Positions 47,450 to 60,836 of a stretch of DNA of 64,000 nucleotides are shown in pieces. How positions within the stretch are numbered: the stretch's first letter is position 1; each line of letters opens with the position of its first letter. Source of the DNA: Saururus chinensis (taxonomy: Eukaryota; Streptophyta; Magnoliopsida; Piperales; Saururaceae); contig CP141140.1 of NCBI GenBank assembly GCA_035235625.1, forward strand, positions 52,633,351-52,697,350, written 5' to 3'. The translations under genes were made by a program, and so were the position numbers. Under the pieces are notes generated by a model, which did no database searches, was not told the DNA's origin, and was given only the letters and a program-made list of their open reading frames with translations.

Positions 47450-50400
47450 TGCAACGTCCGAAAATTTTCTAAAATCTCAAAATTGACCACGAAAAATTAG
47501 GGTGTTGGACCCCTTGACTTTTTCGTTAAAATAACTTAATCAATGCTTAGAATTGGTAGCTGAAATTTAATAGATGGAAAGTAGACAGAAAGAGCTTCAG
47601 AACGCCATCAAGAACGCGTAAATCGGAGTTCAGATGAGAGAGATATGACCATTTGAAGTTAAACATATCATGCATGGCCTGTTTACCCAAATTGGATGTG
47701 CGAATTGTCCATTTAAGTCACTATACGGGCCCGATCATTTAGTATTTTGAAATTGTGTTTTTAGGGCCTAATTTGGTTGCTGAAATAATGAAATTTTGAC
47801 CCAATTTCTCATAGGATTAGGACCCCTAATCTCATGCCTATAAAAACAAAGAATTAGGGCTTTTGGGGGGAGCTTTTTGACAGTGAATAAAATGAGGGAA
47901 TTTTTCTGCAAGACTCCGGTGAAGCATTGGCGATGGTGGATCGATGACAACTCGGCCTTTAAGGTAGGATTTTTAAATTGAGATTAGATGTATTTTATTA
48001 TTAAGATATAAATTTGTTTTGTAAATTATGTGAATAGTGATTTCTATAATCACTATTCACTTTCATTGTACTGTGGATGTCTTCTGACTGTCGGCCAGTC
48101 ATCGGCCGGCCACCGGCCTACTTCTAGTGGCTGGACCCATTGCGAGAGGGGCATGCCAGTCCTGGCCACAGCGGCTTTGGATCCAGTGACCTTGACAGCA
48201 GTGGATTTGTTGCCACCGGGTCATCACAAAAAAAAGGGGACCTTACAGCGGCTCGGCGTAGCTGCCGGCCGAAGGATGGACTAGGGTTGCCGAAATCGCT
48301 GAAAGATGGCAATTTGGTCAAGCCTGGCCCATCGGTCAGCCGTAGCGGCCTGCCGTCATGATGCCACCGCTAGATTCACAAAAAAAAGGACAGAGAAAGA
48401 AAAGGGGGTTTTTAGCCGCCGACTAGCCATCAGGCGGCAGAGGAACTGATGTCGTTGGTTTCGCCATGCGCCGGTGGTCCGGGAACACCTGAGCCGCCCC
48501 CTCCTCCATCGCGGTGCTGGCAGCGCCGCCAGTGGCCATTTGGACTCTGGCCGATAGCTGAGAAGATGACCCGCGATGGGAGTCGTCGGCCGCTGGACCT
48601 AGTCGGGTGTCCCAACTCTATTTGGTCCGGTCTAATTTAAAAACAAATATATACTCTAGGAACCAGGTCTGGTTCAGTAAGCTAGAGTTGTCACACAAAT
48701 TTGAAAAAAATTACAAATTACCATGGGTGTACAAAGAGTGACCTACCAAAGTTTCAGACTGGGAAAAAATCCCAGAGTCTTTAAAATGACCTTTTTTACC
48801 CCTGGTAGTTAAATCATCGTGTAAAAACCATTTACCCGATTTCGGGGCTCCGTTCAGGGGCCTATGAGTTGATTTAAAAATCGGGAAAATTCTCAGTGAG
48901 AGTCGAATTGGTTACCTAATAATAGGCCAAATATATTAGTAAAGAAAAATCTCAGTGAGTGGTTAATTGACCCTTTTTGCCCTTAGGGTTTATAGTAAAC
49001 CATTAGTCAAACCTGGGTCGGTTCAAGGGGTTCACGACCCCGTAATATGCCGGGAAAATTACAAAGAGTCCATGAAGTCAAGTAGTACCCTTGATTTCAA
49101 TTTTGTACTCATTGGATGTCAATAAGGCTTTAAACCAAATGATAGAAATACCCCTTTGAGTGGATCCGCGGGTCAGTTTGAGAGTGGAGCCTCTTAAGAG
49201 GGTTATAATTTAAAATAAATAAAAGGGTAGTAAGATGACCAAAGGACCTAAGGGAGGGTAGCATACCCCAAGTGGTAGAATTACCCTAATGCCCTTAGGG
49301 GGCATTATGTTTTATTTTTGCTAAAACGGATAACCTAACTACCAAGCGTTAGGGTATGCTATAGTGATGTTAAATGGATTCAAATGGAAGGGGTGTGACC
49401 AGTAAGTGACACGAAGACCTTGTCAGGTCGCAGTGTCACGGGAAACAAGGGAAATAACCCTAATTCTCAGGGTTTAAGGCGGTGAATTACAAGTGTATGC
49501 AACCCAGTACATCGATCAACTAGAGCATTATGTACATAACTTGTGTGATGCATTAGAGTTGTTTACACTCTCGGGCTTGAACTCGCTAAGCCCTAGTCCT
49601 CCAATTGAGTGCAACAGGCCTTTATTCATTATTTATGCATTGGTGTGAATACATGTAATTTATGTTGATTATGCTTATGCATATTTTTATTGTTGATGCT
49701 TTAATTTATATCGGTAACTTAAGATTAATGAAGTTTAATCAAGAGACATGGATTACCGTTGGATTGGGGGAAGAACATCTAATCAAGATAAAGACTAAAA
49801 TACCCTTAATAGGGTTTGGGACCGGTTCATGGAGTGAATGGGACCCTGACATAGAATTTTACCTTGGTTAATGAACCAAGGGTAGTTATGGGATATTCTC
49901 TAAGTCATAGCTCAGTGGATGAGCTATTTAGTGGGCCAATTCACAAGGTGGAGAGGACCCAAATGGTTGAGTGGATACTTGACTGGATGGAAATAATCTA
50001 ATCTAAGTTTCAGATATTTGGGGGAGTCAATGGTCATGAGGACCTAAGGCTTCTATGGATACATTAGTAATGTATTATAAGACATTTTCTCCCAAAGTTG
50101 GGATGGTGGATATTGCAATATGCTTCTTCATCGCCATGACGGTTTGGGTATTGACCAGAAGGTCTTTACCGTGGGTCTCTCGCAAGTCTTCCCAGGACTA
50201 TTTAGTACGTCCGAAAAGCGGAGTTGTATGAGCATCATGGAAGGCACTTCTTGTCAATTTGTGTCCATGAGCACAGTTGGGATCCACTTCTCCAGATTCG
50301 TGGCAGGCTATTGAGAGCCCTGGAGATTTGGGTAAAGCTGCCATTAAGCAGTCTACTCCAAGGTTGGAGTACTATGTCTGGAAATTTCTCAAGGGGTGAG

Positions 50401-51104
50401 TCATCTTTGAGTTATAGATTTGATAGTAGTAATTATCGAACAAGAGATGTGAGATAATTAATAACATTGTTTGATATTGCTTGTTAATTAGACATGTGGA
50501 ACGATTAAAAGACTTACTAAAAGGTAGGTTGGTTAAAAATACCTAAGCATTGCATGTGTAATGCTATGCTTCTTAGGATATAGTAGTTTTTAGGCAGAAC
50601 TATGTCTGGATCATATCTTGTTGGAAACATTGGAGATGTTGTCTGGTGAGTACGTAGGCAACTAATATTGGGTGATGTTGGCCCGATCTGAAAAATATTA
50701 ATATTGTCCTTTGGAAGCTCTTCTCATGAAGGCGGAGAGATTCCATTGTTGTTGTTGTAGTTGCTTCATTTGGTTGGGTGCAAATTCTCCAGGTGACGAC
50801 AAGTGAGACCAAGAAAGGCGAGCACAAGAAGAAGATTTTGCGTTTCTGTAACTCCGGTACATTAGTGTACCTTTAGCGTGAGAGTCAACTTGTTATTTAT
50901 TTTTAGACAGGTGACGGACTTGTACTTAGATGGATGAGCTGCTGTTGAAATTTTGAGACGTGTAAATATCATATGATTTGATATCAGTTATCATAGCCTA
51001 GATATTTAATTGAATTATTTGTTTTGTATTGAAGGGAAAAAAAATTTATCACTACTTACAGTTCATGCTATTTAAAAATACTTTTAAAAATCCGGGTTGT
51101 GATA
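47450..51104 (+). mobile_element. 3.65-kb unit A of a long-LTR family (probable solo LTR)
   Basis: Bounded by TG at 47450 and TA at 51104 (CA in its sister) with an exact 5-bp duplication GAGGT (47445-47449 and 51105-51109). It is colinear with unit B along its length: the start block, a TATA region (cctataaaaac near 47837), a GC-rich middle (48080-48640), the gaccagtaagtgacacgaag block near 49398, and the terminal tgctatttaaaaa. No polyprotein, primer-binding site or internal LTR is present, so a solo LTR is the simplest explanation. ORFs in the GC-rich middle are compositional. Confidence 0.8.
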
Positions 51105-51109
51105 GAGGT

Positions 51110-53347
51110 ATTGTCTGTGACCCACATATGCACTAACAATCTAACCCTTAGACATTTTTAATAACATAACTTTTTTTATAGATAGATTTTTTACCTAAAA
51201 TTTTAGGGTGATAGATTATACATAAATATCTTCAAAATTCCACCAAGAATGTGTAAATCATAATTTATACTAGGAATTTATAGTCATTCAAAGTTGCAAT
51301 ATTTTTACTGATTCCTTGATAATTGTGCCAACTATTGAGGCAATTTTGTCCACGGGTTAAAAACCACCCAAAATGATGGTTATATACCATAATTTCATTC
51401 TTTTCCCCTTATAAATACCCTTTGGGGCCCCTTAGACTCTTATTTTCTTTAAAACTTCTCAAAATTAAGAGGGGGAAGATAAATGGCATTTCAAATCAAG
51501 AAGAATAAGGGAGGAAGCAAATTCTGGAGAGAATGGCTGACAACAAATGTGAAAAAGGAATTCTATTTCATGAAAAAGGTCGGATTGCTAACCTTGCACC
51601 CACTATGACCTTTAAGCGTGAAAAAGACAAGATCTTAAATAGTATGAGCTACTCAAATCATTATGAATTGATGGTTACATGTCAAATTACTAACCTTGAA
51701 ACTATATGATTGCTAGATTGCTTGCCCTTAGCCTAAAAATCATGTTTTAGTGATTTGATATGAAACATGTCTTAGATGTTATGATTTATTTTAGTGATTA
51801 AATAATGATTATAGATTAATGATGGTAAGCATAATTTATATGGTTTAATGAGTAGTAATTATAGTTTTGATTGAAGTTTTATGGTTACAAATGTTGTGAA
51901 TTAATGATTTTGTAAAGGGGAATGATTTGAGCAATAGAAGGATAACTTTCTTTCTTTTATTCCGATCATCAATGAGATCATCAAGAAGTCGATGAGGGCA
52001 TCGATGGTAGGACGAAGAAGAATAGTACCAACATCGATATGTAGGGCTACATTGGTGATGACGTTGGCAAATAGGACTCTCATAGTCTACTTAATGTCTG
52101 TAGGGCTATTGTAATAACCCTAGTTTTTTTTATCATTTTTCTATGATTTTCTATAATTTTTTTTATTTTCTACGAGTGAAATTTGACCTTGGGTATATTT
52201 AATTTTTTTGTTTCACCTTGATATTTGTATCAATAGAGTCAGTCGGGTGTAAGGCCTAGTTGCATATTGTGGACCCGATGCATCACAAAAGAATGTGGCA
52301 TGAAAATAGGAGATAAACAAAACCAAAATGAAGAGAAAAGTGAGAAGAAATTTTTGCGTGTAAAGTAAGAATTTAGCATATAAATTAGGGATCTAACGCG
52401 TGAAAGAATGCTTTAGTGCAAAAAGGTGGGCTTCAGTGTGTTGAAGCCAACTTGGGCGCATAAGAAGGCGATTTTGATGCAAATTTCAGAGGTACTACGT
52501 GTAAAAAGGAGGGCCAAGTGAGAAAAGAAAATGAAAAAATAAAAATGAAGTGTGGATTGGGTGAGTCATCCGCACCCAACCCACATAGTACGACACAACC
52601 CCCCGCCCCCTTCTAGTTTGTTTCTGTCTTGGTCTAGCCTACCTTAGTCCTATGACTGCAAGGCCACCAGCTTGGCCTGCTTCGGCCCTCCCCCTCATCC
52701 ACCCTCTTTCACTATAAAATAGAGAGGGACTTTGTTTTCTCCCTCAATTGCCAAAGTCACTAGCCAGCAAGGGCACTGCCTCCATCCATCCTGCCCCAGC
52801 ATGATGAAGGTCTATTGTCCTAAACTAGCCACAATGTCCACCTTTTTGCCTAAATTAACTCAGATGCCCCAAATGCCCTTGCTTATGTTTTTCCCATGTA
52901 GCTGCTATCATTGTCTAGTCTTTAGAGAGCTAGCTTCATCCAGCTCTACCTCAACCTAGTGATGGATGGGGGTCGCCGTTAAGACCCAATCCACCTTTCC
53001 TGGCTATGTTCCACTTCTTTGCTCCGACCACTTTGCTTTTTCTATTTTTGGGTTTTCTGTTGCAAGTTAGCCTCAGCCGGCCAGCTATCATTGGCTCCAC
53101 CTTGGGCCAATGAAGGCATGAGGTTGCCGCCAGTGGATGCTCCGCACCCTTGCTTCCCTTCTCTGACCCATACAAGAGCCGCCTCCCCCCCCTCTTTCTT
53201 TGTCTGATGGCTACTGCCAGCACTGGCCTCTGGCCAACCTTCGTCCTACTCCTACCCATTTAGGCATGACGACAACAAGGGCCAACCCACTTGACCTTGG
53301 ATCAACTCTACTCCATCCGAAAATAGCCCCTTCCGCCCTAGACCACC
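51110..53347 (+). repeat. Older LTR-type sequence between units A and B
   Basis: At 51170-51300 another copy of the LTR-start block appears (caccaagaatgtgtaaatca, tatagtcattcaaagttg), with a TATA-like ccttataaatacc near 51410. A second LTR-like start tgtaataaccctag lies near 52110, with a TATA-like ctataaaatagagagg near 52712 and a GC-rich C/T-biased stretch (52560-53350). Several nested, decayed elements are likely. No gene is supported. Confidence 0.45.
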
Positions 53348-53352
53348 TTGCT

Positions 53353-56300
53353 TGTAAAGTACGGGAATTTTCTAAATTCTTGAAGTCGGCCACGTAGAAA
53401 TTAGGGTAGTAGACCCCTTTATCTTCTTGTGGGAATAACTTGATCATTAGTTGAAACTGGTGATAGAGACATACATGGATAGAAAGTAGACAGAAGGAAC
53501 TTCAAAACTCCACCAAGAATGCACAAATCGAAGTTCGGATGAGGGAGATACAATCATTCAAAGTTGAATATAGCGCGCAAAACCCGTTTGCCCGAATTGG
53601 ATGAGTAAATTGGCCGTTTAAGTCAATTTATGGGCCCGATTAATTATGATGACAAAATTTAATAAAAAATAGGCCCAAGTAGCCTATTTAGCCCAACTAC
53701 TAAGGGGATTAGGAACTCTAATCTCCATGCCTATAAAAAGGCTAATTAAGGCTAATGGAATAGGGTTATCTTTTGACCGTTAAGGGAAGGAGGAGCCATC
53801 ATTGGAATTTTCCGGCGAGACTCCGGCAAGGCTCCAGCGGTGGTGGATCGACGACAACTCAACCATTGAGGTAGAATTATGAGTTGAGATTAGTAGGGAA
53901 TTTGTTAGCTAATTTTATTGAAAATTATGTTAATAGTGATTTTTGCATATACTTTTCACGTCATTAGGTGAATAGTAATTTGATTTTCCGGTCACCAGAA
54001 CAATGGTAGAAATGGAGCCGCATTGGCCCTGGCCGTGGTGGCCCTAGCTCTGGCAGTGGAGGCCCTAGCTCCAGCGAGTTCAGCTACCATTGTGTAGGCC
54101 GCTAGTTCGTCGCAAAAAAAAAAATAGAAGAGGATTTCAGCTCTCGGTAGTGCGGAGATGAACATGGGTGGGCTGTGGAGCTTGGGCCTCTAGAATTGCC
54201 AAATCCCAGTGATTCAGTCAGTCCCAAGACATTTCCCGGCTGTGGTGGCTGGCCGCTACACCGATCAGTCGATAAAAAAAAGGGGCCCCTTTCTGCCCTG
54301 GCTGGCTAGGCAGCGATCCAATTTCACCCAGCCCTCACCGCATTGCGGCGGCCAGGGGCGGCTCTGCCAGAGGCCAGTTGGCCTCTGCCCAGGCCAGGCC
54401 GGGTGACCCGACCAGTTTAGCGCGACTTCAAAAAACAATTAAAGAAGGGAGTGAACCGGGTCCGGTTCAGGGGGCTAAAAGAGTAAAAAAAATCTAAAAA
54501 ATTAATCATGTATCTAGAGATGGGTTGAAATGTTTTGACCAAGTTTCAAACATGGGAAACATCTCAGAGACTATAAAATGACCCTTTTACCCTTTTTAGT
54601 TAAATTACCATGCGATATTCACTTACCCATCCTAGGGGCTCTAGTTTAGGGGCTTATGAGTGGATTTAAAAATTGGAGAAATTTCTAGTAAGATCTTAAT
54701 GTGTACCCTAAATATAGGCCTAACCGTATAGTGAGGAAAAATCTCAGTGAGTAGATAAATGACTATTTTGTCCCTAGGGTTTATTGTAAACCGTTAAGCA
54801 AACCTGGGTCAGTTCAAAGGGTTCACGACCCCATCACATGCCAGGTAAATTATACCGAGTCCATGAAGTCAAGTAGTACCCTTGAGCCTAATTTTGGTCC
54901 CATTGGAGTCAATACGGCTTTAAACAAAATGATAGAAATACCTCTTCGAGTGAAAAGCCAACATTCGTGTGAATGGAAGCATGAGTCAATTTGAGAGTGG
55001 AGCCTTGTGAGAGGTCAATGACTTAAAATCAATACAGGGGCAGTGAAATGACCAGAATGACCCAAGGAAGGGTATCATACCCTAGATAGTAGAATTACCC
55101 TAATGCCCTTAGGGGCAGTATGTTCCGTTTATGCAGAAACTAATAACCTAACTACTAAGCATTAGGGTATGCTATAGTGATATTAAATGGCTTCAAAAGG
55201 AAGGAGTGTGACCAGTAAGTGACACGAAGACCTTGTCAGGTCACAAGAAACAAGGGGAAGAACCCTAATTCTCAGGGTTTAAGGTAGCGTATTACACGTG
55301 TCTGCAACCCAGTGCATTGATCAATTAGAGTACTATATACATAACTCGTGCGATGTGTTAGAATTATTTACACTCTGGCTTAAATTTGCTAAGCCCTGGC
55401 GTTGCAAATGATTGCAACGAGCCTCTGTTTATTATTCATGCACTTGTATGACTGCATGTTATTAATGTTGTTTACTATGATGCATGCTTTTATTATTGTT
55501 GTGTTAATTTATAATAGTAACTTAAGATTAATAAAGACTAATCAAGAGATATTGGTTGTTATTAGATTGAGGGGGAGGATATCTAATCAAGATAAAAACT
55601 AAAATACATTTAATAGGGTTTGAGACTAGTTCATGGAGTGAATGGGGCCCTGATATAAAATTTTACCTTGGTTAATAAATCGGGGGTGGTTATGGGATGT
55701 TCTTTGAGTCATAGCTCAGTGGATGAGCTATTTATTGGACCTCTTCACAATGTAAAGAGGACCCAAATGGTTGGGCAAATACTTGATTAGATGATAATAA
55801 TCTAGTTTAAGTTTTGAATGTTTGGGGGAGTCAATGGTCATAAAGACTTGAGACTTCTATAGATACATTAGTAACGTCTTAGAAGACATTTTTTTCTAGA
55901 GTTGGGGAATGGTGGAGATTGCTATACACTTCTTTATCGCCACAATGGTTTAGATATTGACCAGAGTTTACCGCGGTTCTCCTATAGGTCTTCCCTGGAC
56001 CATATAGCACGTACGAAAAGCAGAGTTGTTTGAGAATCATGGAAGGCTTGTGTTTCTCGCCAATCCATGTCCATGAGCACAGTTGGGATCTACTTCTCCA
56101 GATTTGTGGCAGGTTATTGAGAGCCCTGAGGATTTGGGTCAAGCTGTTATTAAGCAGTCTACTTCAATGTTGGAGTCCTATGTTTGGGGATTTCTTCGAG
56201 AGTCGAGTTATCTCCGAGTGAGTACATATTATATTAAACCTAGAGTTGGGTTTAAATGATGAAGGGTATTAATTATTGAACAACGGTTGTGAAATAATTA

Positions 56301-56959
56301 ATAACATTGTTTGATATTGCTTGTTTAATTAGACAAGTGGAACCAATAAAGAACTTGCATAAAATATAAGTTTGTTGAAAAAACTTAAGCATTACATGTG
56401 TGATACTATGCTTCATAGGATAGTGTAGTTTTTAGGCAAAACTATGTCTGGATCCGATCTTGTTGGAAGCATTGAAAATGTTGTCTGATGAGTATGTAGG
56501 CAACTAACACTGGGTGATGTTGGCTCGATCTAAAAAATATTAATAAAACCTTTTTGTCCTTTGAAAGCTCTTTTTCTCATGGAGGAGAGGTTCTGTTGTT
56601 GTAGTTGTGGTTGTTTGGTTAGTTGCAGATTCTCTAGGCAATGACAAGACCAAGATTGACGAGCACAGGATGAAGTTCTTTGTCTACAACTCCAGTACGT
56701 AAGTGTATCTTTGGCGTGAGAGTCAACGTAGTTTTTTATTTTTTGACAGATGACAGACTTAGATGGATGAGTCATTCTTATTGAATTTCGAGATGTGTAA
56801 TAATATTATAAGATTTGATATTCGTATTTATGAATCCTAGTTATTATGACCTAGATATTTAATCGAATGGTTTATTTTGTATTTAAGAAAGAAAAAAAAT
56901 TTCTTGTAACTTACCATTCATGCTATTTAAAAAGGTTTTTAAAAATCTAGGTTATGACA
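53353..56959 (+). mobile_element. 3.6-kb unit B of the same long-LTR family (probable solo LTR)
   Basis: The 3607-bp unit starts TGTAAAGTACGGGAATTTT and ends GGTTATGACA. It has an exact 5-bp duplication TTGCT (53348-53352 and 56960-56964). It is colinear with unit A in the same orientation, including cctataaaaagg near 53731, a GC-rich middle (53990-54440), gaccagtaagtgacacgaag near 55210 and tgctatttaaaaa near the end. It lacks about 13 bp that unit A has after caggtc. Different target duplications show A and B inserted independently. Confidence 0.85.
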
Positions 56960-56964
56960 TTGCT

Positions 56965-58260
56965 CCACCCTACTCCTCCCCGATCACTCACTTTTGGAGT
57001 TTCTGGTGGTGATTGCTATCACCTCATCAGGCACTACCTCTTCATGATGGTTCTGCAATCCCCTCTAAGGCATCAGGCACCCACTGTCCAGCCTTCCTCC
57101 TCCCTTCTTTAGCACCCCCATTGCAATGAAAAAATATCCTTTTTACTAGTTTTGTCTAGATCAACATGCAAGTATGTTGTCTAGTAGTTGATCTACCTTG
57201 CTAGTCGCTGAATTCGGCTAAAACTAGCTAGAGCTGTCTTTGGACCCTCTGATAGCCACCTCTCCCCCTCTTTTTGCCCTTTGACTGCACATGCATGCTT
57301 TTTAAAATAAATGTGTTGGTTTTGTGCAACCTAATCCTCAATCGACACCATCAATAGATTAATTTGACCGCTGAAACCCTCCTCCACTTCTTCTTCATCC
57401 TTCAACACCTTGTAAGATCTATAAGTTTTAATGTTTTCTTATTAGTGTAAGGTTTGATAGTTATTTTCTTGGTTTTATTTTGAATTTAATTGAAAACAAT
57501 AGTGCCTAGCTTAATCTACCAAGTGGCACACTACGCGACGTGTCAATTAGGTCAATTCATTTTTGGGTCCATTGCATACAATTGGGTTTACTTATTTCAT
57601 TATTGGGCTCATTTCTAGCCCACTAACTTGACCTACCTATAAATAGAAACCATAGCCACTTTCCCCATTTAGGGTTGGCTGAGATTGAAAGGCTCTACCC
57701 CATTTCAAGAAAAAAATCTGAATCACAAGGTAAATCTCTCTAATCCTTTCATATTTTATTTAATTTTCACTCTAAAATCCCATGTTTTTTTTATAAATAA
57801 AATTTTAGGTTTTATTCTTCTAAATCGTAAGACGCTGACGCCTGCGTGGCAAAAAGCAATACCACTTTAAAAAATATTTTTCTTAACTGATTTAATTTGG
57901 TAAAAAAATTTATTATTTAAATAATTTTCTCATTAATTTATCAACAATAGGTTTACAACAATATTATGTTGTGCATAAAAATATAATTTAATTATTATAT
58001 ACTTGTGACAAATTCTCTTGTGAACCATGATAAATAAGTCAACCCAAAAACCTAAAAAAAACTCTAGATAAATCACATAATAATTTTTTTAAATATATAA
58101 AAAATAAATTTATGTATGAATATTCAACATAAAAGGATCAAGCTCTACTTACTCTCCCCCTAAAAGTCGGCAGTCATTTATATTTTATTATTATCGTAAA
58201 TAGAAAATAATAAAATTATATTATTATATATAATATATTATTATTACGGACTTTGGTAAA
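56965..58260. repeat. Continuation of the element interrupted by unit B, then AT-rich DNA
   Basis: The C/T-rich, GC-richer sequence at 56965-57300 resumes the kind of sequence cut at 53352. 57840-58250 is extremely AT-rich, with ta/tta repeats at 58195-58247. No gene or clear terminus was identified. Confidence 0.4.
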
Positions 58261-58299
58261 TACGGATGACCCAGGAATGGGACAATCTTTCGGACAGGT

Positions 58300-58670
58300 T
58301 GGACGGACAATGGCGGTCAAAATAGTAAATCATATGGGCGGTGGGATCCATTTCCGCGTCTGACACCCTCCTCATTATCCACGCCTCCCAACTTGTCTCC
58401 TCTCAACCCGATTTCCCATCCCGACTCGGCGACTCCCATCCGTCGTAATCCTCCATCCTCTTCCTCTCCTCGTTTTCTCTGCACCTCTCCTCTCCATCGA
58501 CGGCCACCTAGTTTGGGCGCTCCAGGGCGAACCAAATCTGCGCGTGAGGAAAACAAAGCGGTTACTCTCGGGTATAGTCGGGGTCTTGTTTCCACTACTC
58601 CCATCCCTCTTTCTCAGTTGCCGTGCATCCGCCAGTTCTTGGGTCCGATTTGAGCTCGGATAGCGTTCTG
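58300..58670 (+). promoter_or_regulatory. Promoter and non-coding first exon of the CXIP4-like gene
   Basis: A GC- and C/T-rich island ends in a strong donor (gcgttctg then gtaagaatt at 58671). The acceptor is ttccatgtag (60811-60820), 16 bases before the CXIP4 start codon. The inferred leader intron is therefore 58671-60820. No ATG-initiated upstream ORF of note is seen in the exon. The transcription start is not fixed. Confidence 0.55.
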
Positions 58671-59019
58671 GTAAGAATTAGTTTCGTCAATTGCTTTCTT
58701 CTCTTCTAAAGTTCGTGTTTTTCCGTTAGAGCTATTGATTTGTTAGTTGGATTGCGTTCGTTTTAACCTGATCGGGGTAAGAAAAGGTTGGAGTTTGACA
58801 TTTTGCAACTTGATGGGGTTCGGAAACTTGCAATACATGGTTCATCTTTTTTTTTTTTCAAGTTCAGTTCTTTCCTGAAATTTTGTGATGAATTTCATAA
58901 TTAAAAACTTTAGTATGGCTTTTGTAGAGGTAATTCATAGAATGGTTACTTTTTTTTATTGTATCTAGTCAATGTTTGTGTAATAACCCATTTTTATCGA
59001 TCCTATTAAAGGGTGGGGA

Positions 59020-59440
59020 GAGTCCAATTCATTTCCCCTCTTCCCGACCGGAATTCCTTCCAGTCGTAGTCCTCCCTTAACCTGCCGCCTCTTCTCTTCC
59101 TCCATTTAAACCCATGTCAGCCCCTTATCCCGGAGAGGTTCATCCCCACCTCAGCGGCCGGCTGCGCCAGCCCTCTCCCTCACCAGCTGTCTCTACCCTG
59201 CAGACCCTTTTCCCCCTTCATTGTGCCCAAGGTTTTCTTCGGCCAGGGGTTTGGCAAAAGGCTTTGCTTGGGCGTGGTTTTGTGTAGGACAGCAAGAGGA
59301 AAGGGTTGCTCGAAATCTATTGTGGGAGTGGCAGCCCTCTCCCCTACAGCGTCCGCTCATCCTAGTCGGCCAGTGACGGCACAGACACACCGACTTCCTG
59401 ACTACATCATCTATCTTCCTCTTTTCTCTTTCCTCAACAG
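59020..59440. other. GC-rich block inside the CXIP4 leader intron
   Basis: About 400 bp with strongly raised GC (cagcggccggctgcgccag and similar), unlike the surrounding intron. It ends near a splice-like ctcaacag then gtttg at 59440. It may be an alternative first exon or promoter, or a captured fragment. No recognisable protein is encoded. Confidence 0.3.
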
Positions 59441-60836
59441 GTTTGAATTTAAAGCAGAGCTAGGTTTACCACAAGTTAGTGTTATGTTTGTTAAGTATAT
59501 GGTGGTCAAACTATGCAGGTACATTACCAAGATATTGTATATTTGTTATGTATGACAGAATTGACATAACAATAGGTCAAAGGCTGAGCTGCGAGCATGA
59601 TTTTATTGTTTTGAATTTCCTTTTCAAAACTTAGGTGTGTAGGAGTATTATTCTTTTTCTGCAAATACAGAGATGTATTTTGAAGTTTACACGTTTCAGG
59701 TTCAATGTTATTACTTCTATTTCATTTCATTGTTATTAATTTGAGTCTTGACTGCAAATGGAAACCAGCATATGTAATTATTACTATCTGATAACAAACT
59801 CTAGTGTGGCCCTACTTCTGTAACCTTTGCTTAAATTATGCATCTGGTTATATTTTTGTTATGGTTATGATCATGAGGATGGTTTGTGGTTGTGTTGTAC
59901 ATAAATGTGTGATGGTGAATGGTTTTGAACATTTACAAGGTGATCAGAGAGATATTTTAGTTCTTCTTGTATGCTACTTGTCTTGGGTTGATGCATGTTT
60001 GAAGGCTATCCCATGGGTTCTTATCATTGCAATTTAGCTTTTATATGAATGCTTTTTCCAGTGTACTCATGACCTTCGGTAATTTTTATTGAAAAATGGG
60101 AACAATTGCCAGTGTTGAGTTCCAGTGATCTTTTCAACAATAAAAAAACAAGAAAGTAAGGGTTATTAATTTAATTGTTTATTGGAGGTGAATGGCAACC
60201 ATGTTTTAATTTTTATGACCTGTCAATTGTTTTTTATACCTTCCTGAACTGAAAAGCCTTTGATTTTGCAGTAATTATTGTGTTCTTACTTCTGCATGAT
60301 CTGTCACGAATCATATGCTATCCAGGATGGTCAGTACATATCCAATTGAATTGAGCCTTCCCTTATGAAAGTTCAATAGGAGACAGCAAACTCCTTTTCC
60401 TTTGATGATTGACCAAACCCTTAGGCTGGTTGCATAGCACTTTTGATTGGCCCTTAATAACTCACTGAGGTATAAAGGTATAACCCATAAACATCTGTTA
60501 GTGAGCTGCTCTGCTGAATCACATTGCCCATGCAACTTGCCATTTTAATTTACCGCTTTAGTAATCATCCTAACCGAAGATCATGGGAAGTAAACAGAGA
60601 TATTTTTGAGGAATTGTGTATTTGAGAATATTTAAGCATGATTTGTATTTTATGCTGGTTTGGCAATATATTTGATTATAAAAAAAATTCTCTGGAAACT
60701 CAGGTCGTTACAGTTTGCCTTTTCGTTTTTTGTGTCTGATGAGAATTTGTCGGCTTTTCTTTTTTAAGTCATTTTTGTTTGTCATCCAAGTGTTGAACAT
60801 TGTTTTTCTTTTCCATGTAGAAATTAATAAGCTAAG

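Noticed and set aside
48030-48640. Several 60-85 codon ORFs in the GC-rich middle of unit A
   Set aside because: They are not conserved in unit B at the same place, and they lie in a non-coding LTR-like unit.
53019-53447. ORFs of 62-102 codons on both strands before unit B
   Set aside because: They lie in GC-rich, C/T-biased repeat sequence with no domain, and one runs across the unit B boundary.
58393-58653. 86-codon ORF in the CXIP4 leader exon
   Set aside because: It begins with TTG, has no ATG, and is Pro/Ser-rich from the C/T-rich leader composition.
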